This document shows positions 1 to 11,589 of a stretch of 64,000 nt of DNA, in pieces. The translations under genes were made by a program, and so were the position numbers. Position 1 is the first letter of the stretch. Each line of letters starts with the position of its first letter. The notes under the pieces are model-generated. The model made no database searches and was not told where the DNA came from. It worked only from the letters and a program-made list of their open reading frames with translations. This DNA comes from Cristatella mucedo (lineage: Eukaryota > Bryozoa > Phylactolaemata > Cristatellidae): positions 1,152,001 to 1,216,000 of the forward strand of contig WPIO01000062.1 in assembly GCA_009760855.2 (NCBI GenBank), in the 5' to 3' direction.

Positions 1-254
1 CAGACGGGAATATAGTACATTACATTCTCAGCTTCCAACCCGCTGAGAGAGGGCATAAAGAATTGCCCGCTGCAAAACTTATAGCCCTCAAGTTATATCA
101 CGAAATAGGAGCGCCTCGCCATTGGGCTAAGGCGCTGAGCCTATACTGTTCCCGATTTCACTGTTTTAAGCTGCGAGCACCAACATTCGTTCGCCTAGCG
201 GCGAGCACGCACAGACAGGAAGCAGTTTTAAAAATACTAACGAGACATCTGCGA
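1..254. other. Non-coding, no gene seen
   Basis: No exon or coding signature was found on either strand. A short CATTACATT-type run near position 15 resembles the 3' tail of the second CR1 subfamily seen elsewhere in the window, so this is probably old repeat sequence. Confidence 0.4.
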
Positions 255-1255
255 AGACCCCTAGGACTACTAAATCTCTTTCTTAGCACTTCACCTTTGC
301 TGTATAAAAAGCGTGTCTGCAGAGTTTGAGATAGCAGCCACAGGGTCAGCAGTAAGCGCACAAAGGAGAATTAATGCAAACTCAAGCAAGTGCTGTTAGG
401 AGCAGGTGCGCGTTTAGCTTCTTTTTGAATGTCATCACGTCAATAGGTCAGTCGCGGAGTCAGTCGGGAGAGAACTCGTGACAGGAAGAATAAGCTCGAC
501 TGAATAGAGCGAGAGAGGAGGAACCTAAAAGTGAGGGAAAAGACCTAAAAGTCGAAACGGTGCTTGATCGAAAGGCAGTGCATGTCGGTGGAAAGTGGTG
601 CAATGCATTGCAATTTCCCAACGTTTATGAGAAGCGACCCCAGCTGCAGAGTTGTTCACCAACGCCTCAGGCGCCTTACTGCAGAGACCAGCGAGGCTGT
701 GGGTTGTGAGTTGCACAAATGCACAACCTGTGTGTTTTGCATATGTCCAGAGGGAATGTCATACATACGTGGACAAACTTTGATTTGGTATCACAGTCTA
801 AGCAGGCCTGAATTTTGTAATGTGACTCAGCTGAAATGAGGCAGACTGAACCTTGTAGCAGATATGGTTGTCTATTGAAAGTTCACTTTGGAGCAGGACA
901 TCCAGTTTCTTGCTGATGCCACAGGAGATGTGCTGTGGCCGAGGCCAATTAGTGCCAAGTGTTTTCCCATGTATGAGAAGTACTACTTTTGACCATGGTA
1001 AGTGAGTTAGTTCTATCGTCATTTAATTTGAGAATTTAAAGTTGTTCGCCATCCAAGTGCGAATGTTAGCAATGCATGCTGAAAGAGAGAGTTTGAAAAG
1101 CTGGAAGGCTGGGAGGGATCATAGCACAAGTGCAGCTGAGTGTCGTCTGCATAGAAATGAAAGCCTAGATCCATCGGATACTAACAGCTCACTGGATGCC
1201 TGCAGATGCACGCGGTCTCTAAGCTCTGAAATCTCTTACTGAGTTATGAAAAACT
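255..1255 (-). mobile_element. CR1-like non-LTR retrotransposon fragment, degenerate
   Basis: Read on the - strand, this aligns piece by piece with the 3' half of the better preserved CR1 element at 60965-63550. It has the degenerate tail hairpin (about 255-300), the C-terminal region around 400-560, and the region after the reverse transcriptase motifs around 820-1200. Stop codons and indels are frequent, and no reading frame survives beyond about 90 codons. The 5' part of the element is missing. Confidence 0.7.
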
Positions 1256-1914
1256 TATGTAGATCATTGCTAGTGATTCCCTGACGAGATAACAAGCGCT
1301 CAATACTGACTTTATAATCGATGAGAATAAAAGCCGCCAACACATCCAGCAAAAACGACATGAGATTATACCTAAGAATTATATCGTGCATTCGCTGCAG
1401 TTCTGATTAGTAGAGTTATAATGTTTAAAACCTTACATGAATTGAAATGCTAGGTTTAATATTTTAGCGTAACAGTTTTGATGTTACGCTAATACTAGTT
1501 ACTGAATATTTGATAACAACGGCAGGAGGAAAAGTGCATGGAAATTTCTTATCTTTTCAGATCTGGTGTTGACTTCCTAAAATTAGCCGCCCTATGACGA
1601 TTACTTGTAATGATGCAGGGACAAGTACAGACTTTAAGTATATATTTATTGTATTAACTAAAAAGCAGACAATTAAGACACCCAAAAGAAGACAGTAGGC
1701 ACGGGGTCGGGAGGACTCGTAGTCTTTTCCAGCTGGGAGATGATATTAGGGATGAGGTAAGCTTGGTCAATCCTGAAAGTGACTTTTTGGTAAACTATAA
1801 TACTGTTGTTCTCTTTAATACTGTTGTTAAAGAGACCAGTAGATCTGTACCCATAGGTCTTAGCTTTGGGTAATCAGCTCGAATTTCACGTATTAGGTCG
1901 GAGGTTTGAGTATT
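1256..1914. other. AT-rich non-coding DNA, no gene seen
   Basis: No coding evidence. The only structured element is the hairpin at 1464-1492. The stretch 1690-1910 may be an older retrotransposon fragment but cannot be assigned. Confidence 0.4.
1464..1492. repeat. Perfect 11-bp inverted repeat (hairpin)
   Basis: TTAGCGTAACA at 1464-1474 and its exact reverse complement at 1482-1492 flank a 7-nt loop. It lies outside any coding region and its role is unknown. Confidence 0.6.
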
Positions 1915-3650
1915 GTAGAAGCGAAATTCTTCGTTGCCCGCTTCAAGCGGAGGGATTTACTCTGAAGCTCTGAGTCCAGCTATATGAATGAAGCTTTTGA
2001 ATCGGATAATCTTGACTGTTTACCTTGGAGATGAGACGTTTGAGGATTTTCTATCTGGCTTGCAGTGACGCAAAAAAACGATCTGCTAAATCACCTCTAA
2101 GATGCTAGGTAACTGTTTTTACCTGACAGCGGCAAAGGAGATGCTTGATAAACGACATCAGCACAGTTTTGGATTGTGAATCTGCCATTTAACTAGGATC
2201 TTAAAGAAGCTAGACTAAACCTCAGCTAGTGTGGCTTTGTAAATCTAAAACACGCCTTGCATGCCAGTATCTCATTTCGGTATGCTTTCAAACTTGCGCC
2301 TAGTCGACACGGCTAGTTTAAGGTCTGCAGTAATCGACGAAGTATCTATGAGAGAGCGTACATAGTTAGTAGCTAGTCAGGGGAGAAAACTCATCCAGAA
2401 AAGTGTCCTGTGGATTCCACAAGTAAGGGCAGGTCGAGTGAAGAATGGGACCGAAGGCGTGAGGAGTATATTTTTTAGAGGAATAAATCAACGGCAAATA
2501 AGACGGATGATTTTTCATTCCAAGAGGGCACATTCTGCACAGAGACTGGAGCCGAATGTCAATATTAAGAGTTGAAAGCATACAATTTAAGGAGAATATT
2601 TGATCAAGAATGTGACCTTTTGTTTTGAGCAGGGCGACGTGCATAAGCTACGAGTGGAAATGATTAAGTCAATTTACAAAGTTTAGGACATAAATGATCA
2701 GTTAGGTCATCAAAATGAACGCTAAAATCATCTAGTCCGGGAAGGGATGATTTGTGGAACACAATATCAAAAGGAGATCAGAAAATCAAAAGTAAAGAAA
2801 GACTTGGTGCAGAGCAGAATATTACAGCTACAATCGAAAGCTAACTTTTGAAAGGACGAAATACAAATGAATCAAGATACTGCTTATTGAAGACTGCAAA
2901 CGGCTTACAATTTGAGGGAAGAGCGAGCGATAATGGCTTACCGCCACTTTTTCTTTAACCTCTGGGTATAAAAGAAGAGCCTGTTGATGCGGCGTCGGTT
3001 ATAGTGTTTCAGTTAGTCGATTTTAGAAACTAGAGATTTATGTCGTAAAAACAGCATGGTATCGTCAACTTCAAGGCATATTAGTACCGCGAAGAGACAT
3101 GATTTAGCTCCCCCTGATACAGTCCGCATTGGAATCATGGTCGCAGATGTCTACTTCTGCTTTGAAATACTTCTCTCTTCAATTCCCTCTTCGTTCCCCA
3201 ATAACTCGAGAGTGTTGGTGTTCAGTCATATTTGTCATATGCACCACTATTCCTTGAGGTAAAAATAGCCCACTATTAGTAGCATTTAAAGTAGGTGGAA
3301 CATAAATTCACCATTCAACATCCTAGAATCGACAGACCTTTTTAAACGCCTTGAAAGTCTATTACCTCCGCTTCGGTGACCTGACCCTCTGCACACTCAG
3401 CGTAGCGGAGAGCGCTGGTAAAACGAGCGGGTCTAGTTATTATTCTTTTGCTCTATGCATAATCCAAGTTCAAAGTCGTAGAAGCAGCACGGACGAGCGC
3501 ACCTTTTTGAGCTTCGCTGCCGGGAACAATTGAGAAATGTAAGTAATGGACGTACTCAAGGTATATACCTACACTTTGTAATGTAAAGTAATGTATCTCC
3601 GTCTCTAATGTAATGTGTAATGTATCTCCGTCAGTAACTCCATCAAGTCA
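1915..3650 (-). mobile_element. 1.7-kb repeat, copy 1, carrying antisense CR1-like endonuclease remnants
   Basis: This segment recurs at 29973-31650 in the same orientation, with about the same two boundaries and mostly over 90 percent identity by eye. On the - strand it holds pieces of a CR1-type APE endonuclease: a DDFSVHFDD-like motif near 2700 and a KGHILDQIFS motif within the 92-codon frame 2366-2644. That frame is almost unchanged between the copies. The rest, including 2990-3560, is not recognised. It is either an internal part of one retrotransposon family or one end of a duplicated chromosomal block. Confidence 0.7.
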
Positions 3651-4310
3651 TAAAGACCATGTGGGTGTTACGCAGGAGAGTTTTGTATAGCGCACTCACA
3701 GCCTAAGCGGCTTTCGGTACGCATTCGGCAGCCAACAGACTTCGTCTCACGCAACAAAGAGAAAGTGGGACGCATAGCAGAGTCAGGAGAGCAATTGAGG
3801 TAGTGAGTAGCATAGAAGTAGCAGCTCAGGACCGCTGAAAAAGATGTGCCATAGTCGGCAGTTGGAGAGTAGTTGTCGTTGCGCAAGAATTGTGGAAGCG
3901 AGTTCCACAGTCTAGGACCTGCAGAGCTAAAGCTTCTGTCGCCAACTGTCTTTAAGCGGAGGAATGGAACAGCTAATTTATTGTCCACGCAGGACCTGAG
4001 GGCACGAACAGGCTGAAACTGATGCAGCAGTTCAGCTAGGTAGGAAGGAGCCAAGCCGTGACGGGCCTTGTGGGTCAGCGTAAGAACTTTGCTCTGTATC
4101 CTTTGCTCAACCGGCAACCATCCTAGCTCTTTCAGCAAAGGAGACACGTGCTCAAACGGCTGGGACTTGAAGACCAGCCTTGCAGTCATATTCATAGTCA
4201 GCTGTAGTGCCATAATAGCTTTCTTTGGCAGCCCAGCCAAAAGGGAATTACAATAATCAAGCCGAGACAGAACTACAGAGCTAGTTAAGTTTTTTACAAG
4301 CCACTGTGGA
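3651..4310 (-). mobile_element. CR1-like retrotransposon, second subfamily, C-terminal ORF2 fragment
   Basis: The - strand frame 4240-3668 (190 codons) encodes the region downstream of the reverse transcriptase in CR1/L2 elements: LGWLPVEQRIQSKVLTLTHK, then HGLAPSYLAELL, then RLWNSLPQFLRN. The second subfamily differs from the main one in sequence and in its 3' end, which has a CATTA-type tail instead of ATTATT. It is 5' truncated. Related copies lie at 10083-10660 and 36476-39140. Confidence 0.75.
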
Positions 4311-4480
4311 AGTCTCTAACTCCATAAAGCCATAAAGACTATGTGGGTGTTACGCAGCAAAGTTTTGCATAGCGCACTCACAGCCTAAGCGGCTCCACGT
4401 GTCTGTAATATACGCCCTCATAGAACTCAATCTCTTTCTAGGCGCTTTACATTTGCTGCGAAGGAAACACGATCTAATGG
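4311..4480 (-). mobile_element. CR1 3' ends, both tail types, truncated
   Basis: The first part repeats the 3' end of the second CR1 subfamily (compare 3640-3700). It is followed by the main CR1 tail hairpin (about 4418-4460). A similar composite occurs at 31640-31860, also followed by a CT array. Confidence 0.6.
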
Positions 4481-4496
4481 TGAGTGGACTCTCCTC

Positions 4497-4515
4497 GCTC
4501 TCTCTCTCTCTCTCC

Positions 4516-4594
<79 letters not shown>

Positions 4595-4603
4595 TTCCTC
4601 CTT

Positions 4604-4695
<92 letters not shown>
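4497..4695. repeat. (CT)n microsatellite, about 200 bp
   Basis: Nearly pure CT dinucleotides with small interruptions, one of them at about 4592-4608. The long Ser-Leu and Arg-Glu reading frames across it are artefacts of the repeat. Confidence 0.97.
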
Positions 4696-4696
<1 letters not shown>

Positions 4697-4985
4697 AATG
4701 TGGGATAAGTCGTCGAGCGGATGTCATGCGTACAGACAGGGTTGTGCGGTAGATGGATGCCACACAACGCAAGTGGCTCGTGTTTTAAGGTTCACGAGTT
4801 TTACGGACATGCTACTCAGAATGCGTCCAGTCTGGTTTCCAAGCTATGGACGAGAGTTCGCCTGCGATCGGCCAGCTCCCGGAACCAGCAGCTATGAACC
4901 AGAATGCACCAGAATACACCTGAAGTGCAAGCTCCTGCTGCGATCCTGCAGCAGCTGGTTAAAGGTTCGGAGTTTCATGGCTATT
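4696..4985. other. Non-coding, no gene seen
   Basis: Unique sequence between a microsatellite and a CR1 fragment. There is an open frame of about 100 codons on +, but it has no recognisable motif and begins inside repeat sequence. Confidence 0.4.
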
Positions 4986-5475
4986 AATAATGATAATAAT
5001 AATAATATTGCACTTGATAAAGCGCCCTCAGAGAACTTAATCTCTTTCTAGGCGCTTTACAGTTGCTGCAAAGTGATACGCAATAGAATAGTAAGTAAAA
5101 TCATGCTTGAAAAACAAACAAAATGAATAACATGGTTAGGGGTTACATGCACTGGGTCAGCATGCAAATGTGGTTAGTGGCAGCATGAACAGTGTCAGCA
5201 CGCATAAGCACATCGAGGACGAATCACAAGGACCCACTAAATGCTGTCCTAAATAGGTATGTTTTTAAGTTTCTTTTAAATGTGGTCAGGTCAGGGGATG
5301 TTCTGATGCTGCCGAATGCAGCAATCTCCGTGAAGGCGCCGTCGCGCACACATTTTGACATAGGTTTGTCCTCTCGCATGGCAGAGGGAACTATCCACGC
5401 AGCCGCGCCATCGAGGGGCTCCCAATCGGCACGAACGCCCGCCATCACCAAAGCTATCAACGTTAGCCTGGTCTA
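4986..5475 (-). mobile_element. CR1-like 3' end fragment
   Basis: The ATT-rich tail is at 4986-5010 and the tail hairpin at about 5014-5055. The sequence then runs on the - strand through the last ORF2 codons (SPDLTTFKRNLKTYLFRTAF at about 5345-5230). This is the same C-terminus as the element at 60965-63550. It is heavily 5' truncated. Confidence 0.8.
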
Positions 5476-5800
5476 GGAGGCAGGGAGCGGCGGTGGTAAC
5501 GTATATTCTTCACTGGACGTAAATCAAAGATTTACGGTAATTTCTGGTAAAGCAGCATTGTCAGGTCATTGAACTCATTCGCTAATTACTTGCTTCTCCC
5601 TCCTAAATTTCAATAGAGCTGCAATGAATTTCTATTTTTTATAAAATTAAATACTTTTAATAATTGTGTAACGTGAACATAACTATTTGAGCAATATACA
5701 AGACATTTAAAATCTCATTTATTTCTCTGATTTCTATCCAAATATCTGATTATTATTATTATTTTCAAGTAATGTCTATTGTTTAGGAGCCCGAGCGAGG
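5476..5800. other. AT-rich non-coding DNA upstream of the opsin CpG-rich region
   Basis: No gene seen. The sequence becomes AT-rich (5580-5780) and then changes sharply to GC-rich at about 5800. Confidence 0.4.
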
Positions 5801-6082
5801 AACAACCCGAGCGCCTGTGGCGACGGAGACTGTGCTGTCTCTATCATCTATCGTCGGCCAGGACCGCCAAAGACACCTGCGCCCGGCGGCGGCCTTTGAT
5901 TTCAAATCGCCTTTTTCAGGGCTAGTCGCCTGACCCCGAACGCCGCCGCCATTCGAAAGGGCCGCGGCGGTGACTCGTCTCTCGACCGTGGCGTTCTGCG
6001 GCTGCACTGACTCGGCTGCTCACGCTTCTTCGGTCAGAGCTCGCCTGCCTTTGAGAGCTGAGCACCGCCAGGCGCGAAGACG
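5801..6082 (+). promoter_or_regulatory. CpG-rich region upstream of the opsin start, probable promoter and 5' UTR
   Basis: GC content and CpG frequency rise abruptly at about 5800 and stay high through exon 1 into the start of intron 1. No TATA box is obvious just upstream of the ATG at 6083, as in many CpG-type promoters. The assignment rests only on composition and position. Confidence 0.35.
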
Positions 6083-6290
6083 ATGACGATGGCGGCCGCC
6101 GCCGCCGCAGCCTCGGCGGAGCTTCCGGACGAGTCGGCGAATGGTGCAGTCGTCGCGGTTACAGCGAATCTCGCAGTCCCTTTTCTCCCAGCCGCTCAGT
6201 GGCCGAGCGAGCGGAGCGATGCAGTGAGGTTCTCGTCCCGACTCAGTCCCGCCGTCAGCACCGTTCTTGGATCGTACCTAATAGCCATAG
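6083..6290 (+). CDS. Opsin exon 1: extracellular N-terminus and start of helix 1
   Basis: It encodes residues 1-69 and the first base of codon 70. ATG at 6083 is chosen because it is the first in-frame ATG; a second lies at 6089 (Met3). The N-terminus is alanine-rich and has no Asn-X-Ser/Thr glycosylation site. The exon ends in VLGSYLIAIG, a typical opsin helix 1 start, and a GTGAGC donor follows at 6291. The phase-1 end matches both copies of exon 2. Recognition rests on the fit to exon 2 and the helix 1 sequence; the N-terminal 50 residues alone would not identify it. Confidence 0.75.
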
Positions 6291-6654
6291 GTGAGCTTCG
6301 CGCGCCGATTCGCTCATCGATCCTTCGATCATTCGCTCATCGATCCTTCGATCCGCTCCTTCGATTCGCCGATCGTCGTCCGCGCCTCTCCGTCGCTCGT
6401 GACAGCTCTTGCGAAACAGCCCCCGCCAAGAGGGGCAGCAACCGGGGCGGCGCTTCCGGCCAGTCAGCTCTTCTGCATCCTGGCTACAGCTGAGATAGGG
6501 GCTCGGTTTTTTTTAGACAAGATAACGACAGCCAAACTAGCTCTCGCCCAGAGACAGTGCGTCTAGATTAGTATTGTACTCACCTTTGTTTGTGACTCAC
6601 GTCCAGTGCCCTTAATCGCCTGCAACCGGTGCGAAACCCACAGGTAGGTCTGTT

Positions 6655-6885
6655 GTCACTGGTGTTGCAGCACACTACTTCTGTTTGAGTTTCACTGGCT
6701 CCCTATCAAGCAGCGAGTCGATTTCAAGATCGCCTGCCTGGTTTACGAGTCACTTCACTTGCTTGCACCAGCCTACCTATCCGATCTCCTCGTTCCGCAA
6801 GCGTCCTTTGTTACCATCCTCATCATCTAGTTCTTTGCCACCTATCATCGTCATCGTCAGCGCAGCGCTGATCACCGTGGTGAAT
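6655..6885 (+). mobile_element. CR1-like ORF2 C-terminal fragment in opsin intron 1
   Basis: It encodes FHWLPIKQRVDFKIACLVYE-like and LAPAYLSDLLVPQ-like segments, the conserved region after the reverse transcriptase in CR1/L2 elements. It is degenerate, lies within intron 1, and is followed directly by a SINE fragment. Confidence 0.6.
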
Positions 6886-6889
6886 GTAT

Positions 6890-6965
6890 TTGATGACCGA
6901 AGTCGTGGGCTCGAACTCCGCCGCACGTGTACAGTGCCTGAATAGAAATTATGTTTTCTTTGGGG
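6890..6965 (+). mobile_element. tRNA-derived SINE fragment
   Basis: It contains the B-box-like GTCGTGGGCTCGAACTCC and the tail beginning GTGCCTGAATAGAAATT, as in the fuller copy at 63556-63705. The A box and 5' end are missing. Confidence 0.6.
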
Positions 6966-7444
6966 CCAATAGAAATTGATTATATAAGAATTGTATAACC
7001 CGTGACTAGACCGGTGCCTTGCACCAGGCGTTCACCACGAGTTTCTTGGCAGCTTTCCGAGCAGCCCCTGGCAGCTGGCGATGCATTGGGAAGCATGCAC
7101 GCAGGAGTCGACGGGCTGCCAACAGGCTGTAAAGACTGCGATGGCGGCGGCGACCACACGGGTGTAGCCTGAGAATGTGTTCCATGGGTACTGGGCCATT
7201 TGGAGGCGATAGCCAGACCGCGACCGTGCCAATTCTTTACGAGCCGCCGTGCGGCTGCAGTGCGTCTCTTGCACCTAGGGCGACAGGTGGTTGACTCCGG
7301 CCCGAAGACGCTCGCGCTAGTTGACACTACGAAACCTGACGAGTCAAAGTAGATGAGTCGCAGGCGCTATTCGAGCCCCCGAAGCGGCACGACGCTGCCA
7401 CTCCGGTTCTTCGCTTCCGGTTTTGCGACCGCTCCTCTTTCTAG

Positions 7445-7630
7445 GAGTTTGCAGCTTGGCGATCAACTCGCTGAGCATCTTCTCCGCGCTCGGTCGACGG
7501 CGACTCCAGCTCAAGCCCGCCGAGCACTTCGTGCTGTGGCTCAACTTCACCGACATTGGCATGGTCGTGTTCACGTTTCCGTTCGCCATCGCTTCGTTTT
7601 TCGCTCGATGGTGGCTGTTTGACGGATCGG
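7445..7630 (+). CDS. Opsin exon 2A: helix 1 end, first intracellular loop and helix 2
   Basis: 186 nt with both ends in phase 1. The acceptor is a pyrimidine run ending TTTCTAG at 7444. It encodes the rest of helix 1 (SLAINSLSIFSALG), the basic loop GRRRLQLKPAEH, helix 2 (the LNFTDIGMVVFTFPF block) and the start of extracellular loop 1 (WWLFD). The donor GTTCGC at 7631 keeps GT and the +5 G but is weaker than that of exon 2B. An in-frame TAA occurs 21 nt into the following intron. It shares roughly three quarters of its residues with exon 2B. It may be one of two mutually exclusive exons, or a duplicate that is being lost. Confidence 0.8.
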
Positions 7631-8389
7631 GTTCGCGGTCGCAGATCTGCTAAGCGCTGGATTGGATGCTATGGAGCTTTTGTCTCGGTAGTTTAATCCC
7701 TAGAGCACTGGACGGCTAACCTAGAGGTTGCACAATCGTTTTTTTCCACTAAAACTAAACATTTTTGGCACCCAGTTCCCAAGCAGATGCCCTCAGATAA
7801 TTCTGTCTTAAAATTAGAAACGCCTCGCCTTACCTTGATCTAGTAGTTCCTTGTGGATGAATATGACGCAGTATTTGGCCATAAGTTCTGTGTCAAACCA
7901 AGCTTCGTATTATTATTACGGCCTTAAAATAAATTCGTACCTTGTGGCCGGAGAGCTTTTAAAAATTAAAAGCAAATCGCGACAACCGAACGTTCGCGAG
8001 GACTCACGTAAACCAGAGCAGGAAGCTTTGCAAGGGACAATTTCCGTTAGGCAGTGCACAAAGCGAGTGCTGTACACCCACTGGCCTCGGCGACACACTG
8101 CTATCATCGAACAATGAACGCTCGTCAGCACGAAGAAGAGCGCGCTAAGACCTGGCGCATCCTCCTGCAGCAGCAGGCCTCGCGAGTCCCCTCAGCAGCA
8201 GGCCGCGCTGCGTTCCCCAGTAGGCCGCCGCCGCCACCACCGGCTTGTCTCGCGAACCGTGAGCAGCTTTGGCTACGAGGTAGTTAAGTCGTCGCAACAT
8301 CTCGCTGCGTCTGCTCTACCGTCAGTTGCCGTTAGTGACGAGCTTCACTCGTTCGCAAACTAAGCGGCTTCCCGTGGGGGAGGGAGAAT
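7631..8389. other. Intronic sequence between exon 2A and a CR1 fragment, no gene seen
   Basis: Several short frames occur, none with a recognisable motif. Nothing here resembles an opsin exon. Confidence 0.4.
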
Positions 8390-9060
8390 TCTAGGCTTTT
8401 GGAGCATATGCACTGAAGGCACGGTTGCAAAAGATTTGAGGTTAGTTACGTGCAAAGTTAAACGACTTTTGTCAGAAGACGTGGTAGTAGGATGCGAAAC
8501 CTGGTTTAGAAGTATCTCAGATAGTTACGCCGGCACCATAGAAAGGCCTAAAAGTGAGATACAGAACCTTGAAATCAATGCGGATAAGCCGCTTGATGGT
8601 TAGCCAGTGCAGGTCGGCGAGAAGAGATGCGACGTGGCAGCTCCGACGTGCACGACAAGCAGCCCTAGCTGAAGAGTTTCACACCAACTGTGTAAGCGTC
8701 TTAGTGCACAGCCGGGGGGGGGGGGACCTGCACGGAGAATTGCCGAAGTTGAAATGCCGGTTTGTCCCAAATGCACGGACTAACTTCGCTGCGGTAATCT
8801 CATCTAAGCAGGCCGGAAGTCATTCAGTATTGCGTAGCTGAAAATGGGTACGCTCAACTGTGAAGCTGACACTGCCATCCAGCAACCACTCATTTTGCTA
8901 GCCGAATGCCCATTCCTTGCAGAGGCTACAGGGGATGTTCTGGCCGAGCCCATTTTGAGGAACAGGCATTCGACTCTCTGGGTTACTCGAATAGCATGCA
9001 ATTTTATGTAAACGCTGAGGCGCCGACATCTGGCTTAGGCAGCGACATCTGGCTTAGGAG
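8390..9060 (-). mobile_element. CR1-like retrotransposon fragment, degenerate
   Basis: The - strand matches the C-terminal half of the main CR1 ORF2. The counterparts of the dwelling-motif region (LHWLPVKQRIDFK) lie at about 8565-8620 and the region near the end of the reverse transcriptase at 8820-8990. Stops and indels break all frames. A G12-13 homopolymer lies at about 8713-8725. Confidence 0.65.
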
Positions 9061-9571
9061 TAATAAAAGTCTCGCGGTTTAAAGATGCGATCCAGAATCG
9101 AAAGTGAGGCTGGACGGGTGGGCTGGTTGGGGAGCTCATTATGCAACGCAAAGGGAATGGCACCTGGCCTGCTGCTACCGCTTACCGCTGGTTCCCCTGC
9201 CGAACGCACTTTCAGCCAGTGGCGTAGCCAGAACTTTCAGATAGAAGGAAAGCCCTGCCGCCAGTTATAAATACATCGAAAGTCGCTGTCTTTTATTCGA
9301 CACGTGAGCCTGTGGCTGCGCATAGATTGAAAGCATGCGACGGCGATCTCATCGCTCGTCGCAGTCTTTCTTCCTTAAACGTACAGCAGCAGACGTCGAG
9401 GTAGTGCACCGCCGTCGTCGTTCCAAGGCATGTCTTGCTTGATAAGTTGTAGCATGCTGAATGAGCAGCCCACGTTCGGTGCCATTACGCTTCCCGGAGT
9501 CACTTCTCCTGCCTCGCTGTCGGCGCGCGGTTAGTCGGCGCTCATGGGTTTGAGCGAGCAGATGCTGCCTG

Positions 9572-9572
<1 letters not shown>
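9061..9572. other. Intronic sequence, no gene seen
   Basis: No coding motif was found. A short direct repeat containing GACATCTGGCTTAGG occurs twice at about 9026-9058, at the boundary with the CR1 fragment. Confidence 0.35.

Positions 9573-9636
<64 letters not shown>
9573..9636. repeat. (CT)n microsatellite
   Basis: Uninterrupted CT dinucleotides, about 32 units, in the intron between exons 2A and 2B. Confidence 0.97.
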
Positions 9637-9639
<3 letters not shown>

Positions 9640-9831
9640 CGCCACTTCGCTCGTCTAGCCAAAATGGCCGACCCCGCGCCCGCGCGTGTGGCTCGAGCGA
9701 CAGCGGCGGTCGCGCCGGCGACGGCTCGAGGCGAGGCGACGGCGCGGCCAGCCAGCGACTGCGGCTCTGCGCCTAGCGCGTCGACAGCGACGAACGACGA
9801 AAATTCAAGAGACGTGCTGCCGATACACATA

Positions 9832-9971
<140 letters not shown>

Positions 9972-10082
9972 ACATGTTGTAAATCTATGTTTGTATGCTT
10001 ATGCGAGGGTCGCAGACACCCGACCGGCTGCATCTGCGGCATACGACAAGACTCGGTGAACTCAGCGAGTTGTTGTGACTGA

Positions 10083-10660
10083 ATGTAATGCAATGTATCT
10101 CCGCCTGTAACTCCACAAAGCCAAAAAGACTATTTAGGTGATACGCAGGTGAGTTGTGTGTAGCACTCTCACTGCCCAAACGCCTTTTGGTACGCATTCG
10201 GTAGCCAACAGACTTCATCTCACGCAACAAAGAGAAAGTGAGAAGCATAACTGAGTCTGGAGAGAGGTTGAGGTAGTGAATAGCATGGAAGTAGCAGCTC
10301 GGGACGGCTGGAAAGGATATGCCATAGTCGGAAGCCTGAGACTAGTTGTCATTGCATAAGTGTTGTGGAAATGAGTTTCACAGCCTAGCACCTGTAGGAA
10401 AAAAGCTTCTGCCACCAACGATTTTTAAGCGAAGGAATGGAATAGCTAATTTATTGTTTATACAGGATCTGAAGTCAAGAAGAAGCTGAAACTGGCGTAG
10501 CAGGTCAGCTAGGTATATTTGAATCAAGCCGTGGCGGGCATTTTGGGTCAGCGTAAAAACTTTGCTCTCTATCTGTTGATCAACCGGCAGCCATCCGATC
10601 TTTTTTAGCAAATGAGACTCGTGGTCAAACCTCTTAATGCTCGCTTCGGACGCCACCGTG
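10083..10660 (-). mobile_element. CR1-like fragment, second subfamily
   Basis: The - strand encodes degenerate forms of IGWLPVDQQIESKVFTLTQ and RARLWNS-like motifs and has the CATTA-type 3' end near 10085. It is closely related to 3651-4310. It is directly followed by a TA/TG microsatellite. Confidence 0.7.
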
Positions 10661-10668
10661 GCTCTCTC

Positions 10669-10670
<2 letters not shown>

Positions 10671-10756
<86 letters not shown>

Positions 10757-10767
10757 CACACACACAA

Positions 10768-10862
<95 letters not shown>
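10671..10862. repeat. (TA)n(TG)n compound microsatellite
   Basis: A TA tract at about 10671-10752, a short spacer of CACACA and TATA units, then a TG tract at 10780-10862 that grades into GCGCGGGCATGC repeats (10862-10895). Confidence 0.97.
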
Positions 10863-10866
<4 letters not shown>

Positions 10867-11033
10867 CGCGCGGGCATGCGCGGGCATGCGCGGGCCGCAG
10901 TCAATCGACCGGATATGCGGCGTGCGACAATACTAGGTACGCTCTGCGAGCTGTTGCAATTGAATACACGTTCGTCGCCGCTCCTCGCGGCTGCCACCGC
11001 TGCTTGACGACGAGGATGACGTTTTTTGTGTAG

Positions 11034-11219
11034 GGATTTTCAGCTTGGCAATCAATTCGCTGAGCATATACTCGGCGCTCGGTCGGCGAAGAATCAAGCT
11101 CAAGCCCGTCGAGCACTTCATGCTGGCACTCAACATCGCCGACATGGGCATGGTCGTGTTCACGTTCCCGTTCGCTATTTCGTCATTTTTCACTCGACAG
11201 TGGCTGTTCGGCGAAGCTA
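11034..11219 (+). CDS. Opsin exon 2B: alternative copy of exon 2
   Basis: 186 nt, phase 1 at both ends, the same length and phases as exon 2A. The acceptor is TTTTTTGTGTAG ending at 11033 and the donor is GTACGG at 11220. It encodes SLAINSLSIYSALG, the basic loop GRRRIKLKPVEH, helix 2 (LNIADMGMVVFTFPFAI) and QWLFGEA, which runs well into Cys133 of exon 3. Helix 2 reads NIADMG, closer to the usual opsin pattern (NLAxxDxG) than the NFTDIG of exon 2A, and WLFG is the canonical loop. Including both copies would keep the frame but duplicate a helix, so only one should be used per transcript. Confidence 0.85.
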
Positions 11220-11281
11220 GTACGGTGCGGCAGCGAAGCGAAGCGCTGCGCCGCGACGCCTCACCTTGCGTCGCGGCGAAC

Positions 11282-11283
<2 letters not shown>

Positions 11284-11313
<30 letters not shown>
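11284..11313. repeat. (CT)n microsatellite
   Basis: Short CT array about 65 bp downstream of the exon 2B donor. Confidence 0.95.
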
Positions 11314-11316
<3 letters not shown>

Positions 11317-11589
11317 CCTATCTCTTTCTCAGTGGGCGGTCGAAGTAATGCTGCGAAGCAACATTCGGATAAAAAATATGCATAGCTAGCAAAAGCCTTC
11401 TACGGAGCTTGCCGGGCGCGTGCTGCTGTGACGTGGGCACTTATGCGGTTGACTCGCCGGCTTATGTCCATGCACATTTACACAGCGCTTACTGAGAGGA
11501 GCGCCGAGAACTGTCAAAAGATCAAGGTACCTACCGGGAAGCACTCGGTAGCTCTTGAGGGGGAAATTAAATACCTATAACATTTGTCC
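11314..11589. other. Intronic sequence, no gene seen
   Basis: Nothing recognised. Confidence 0.35.

Noticed and set aside
4350-4772. Long Arg-Glu or Ser-Leu frames over the CT arrays here and at 9530, 31730 and 57590-58230
   Set aside because: They arise from translating a dinucleotide repeat and contain no other protein-like sequence.
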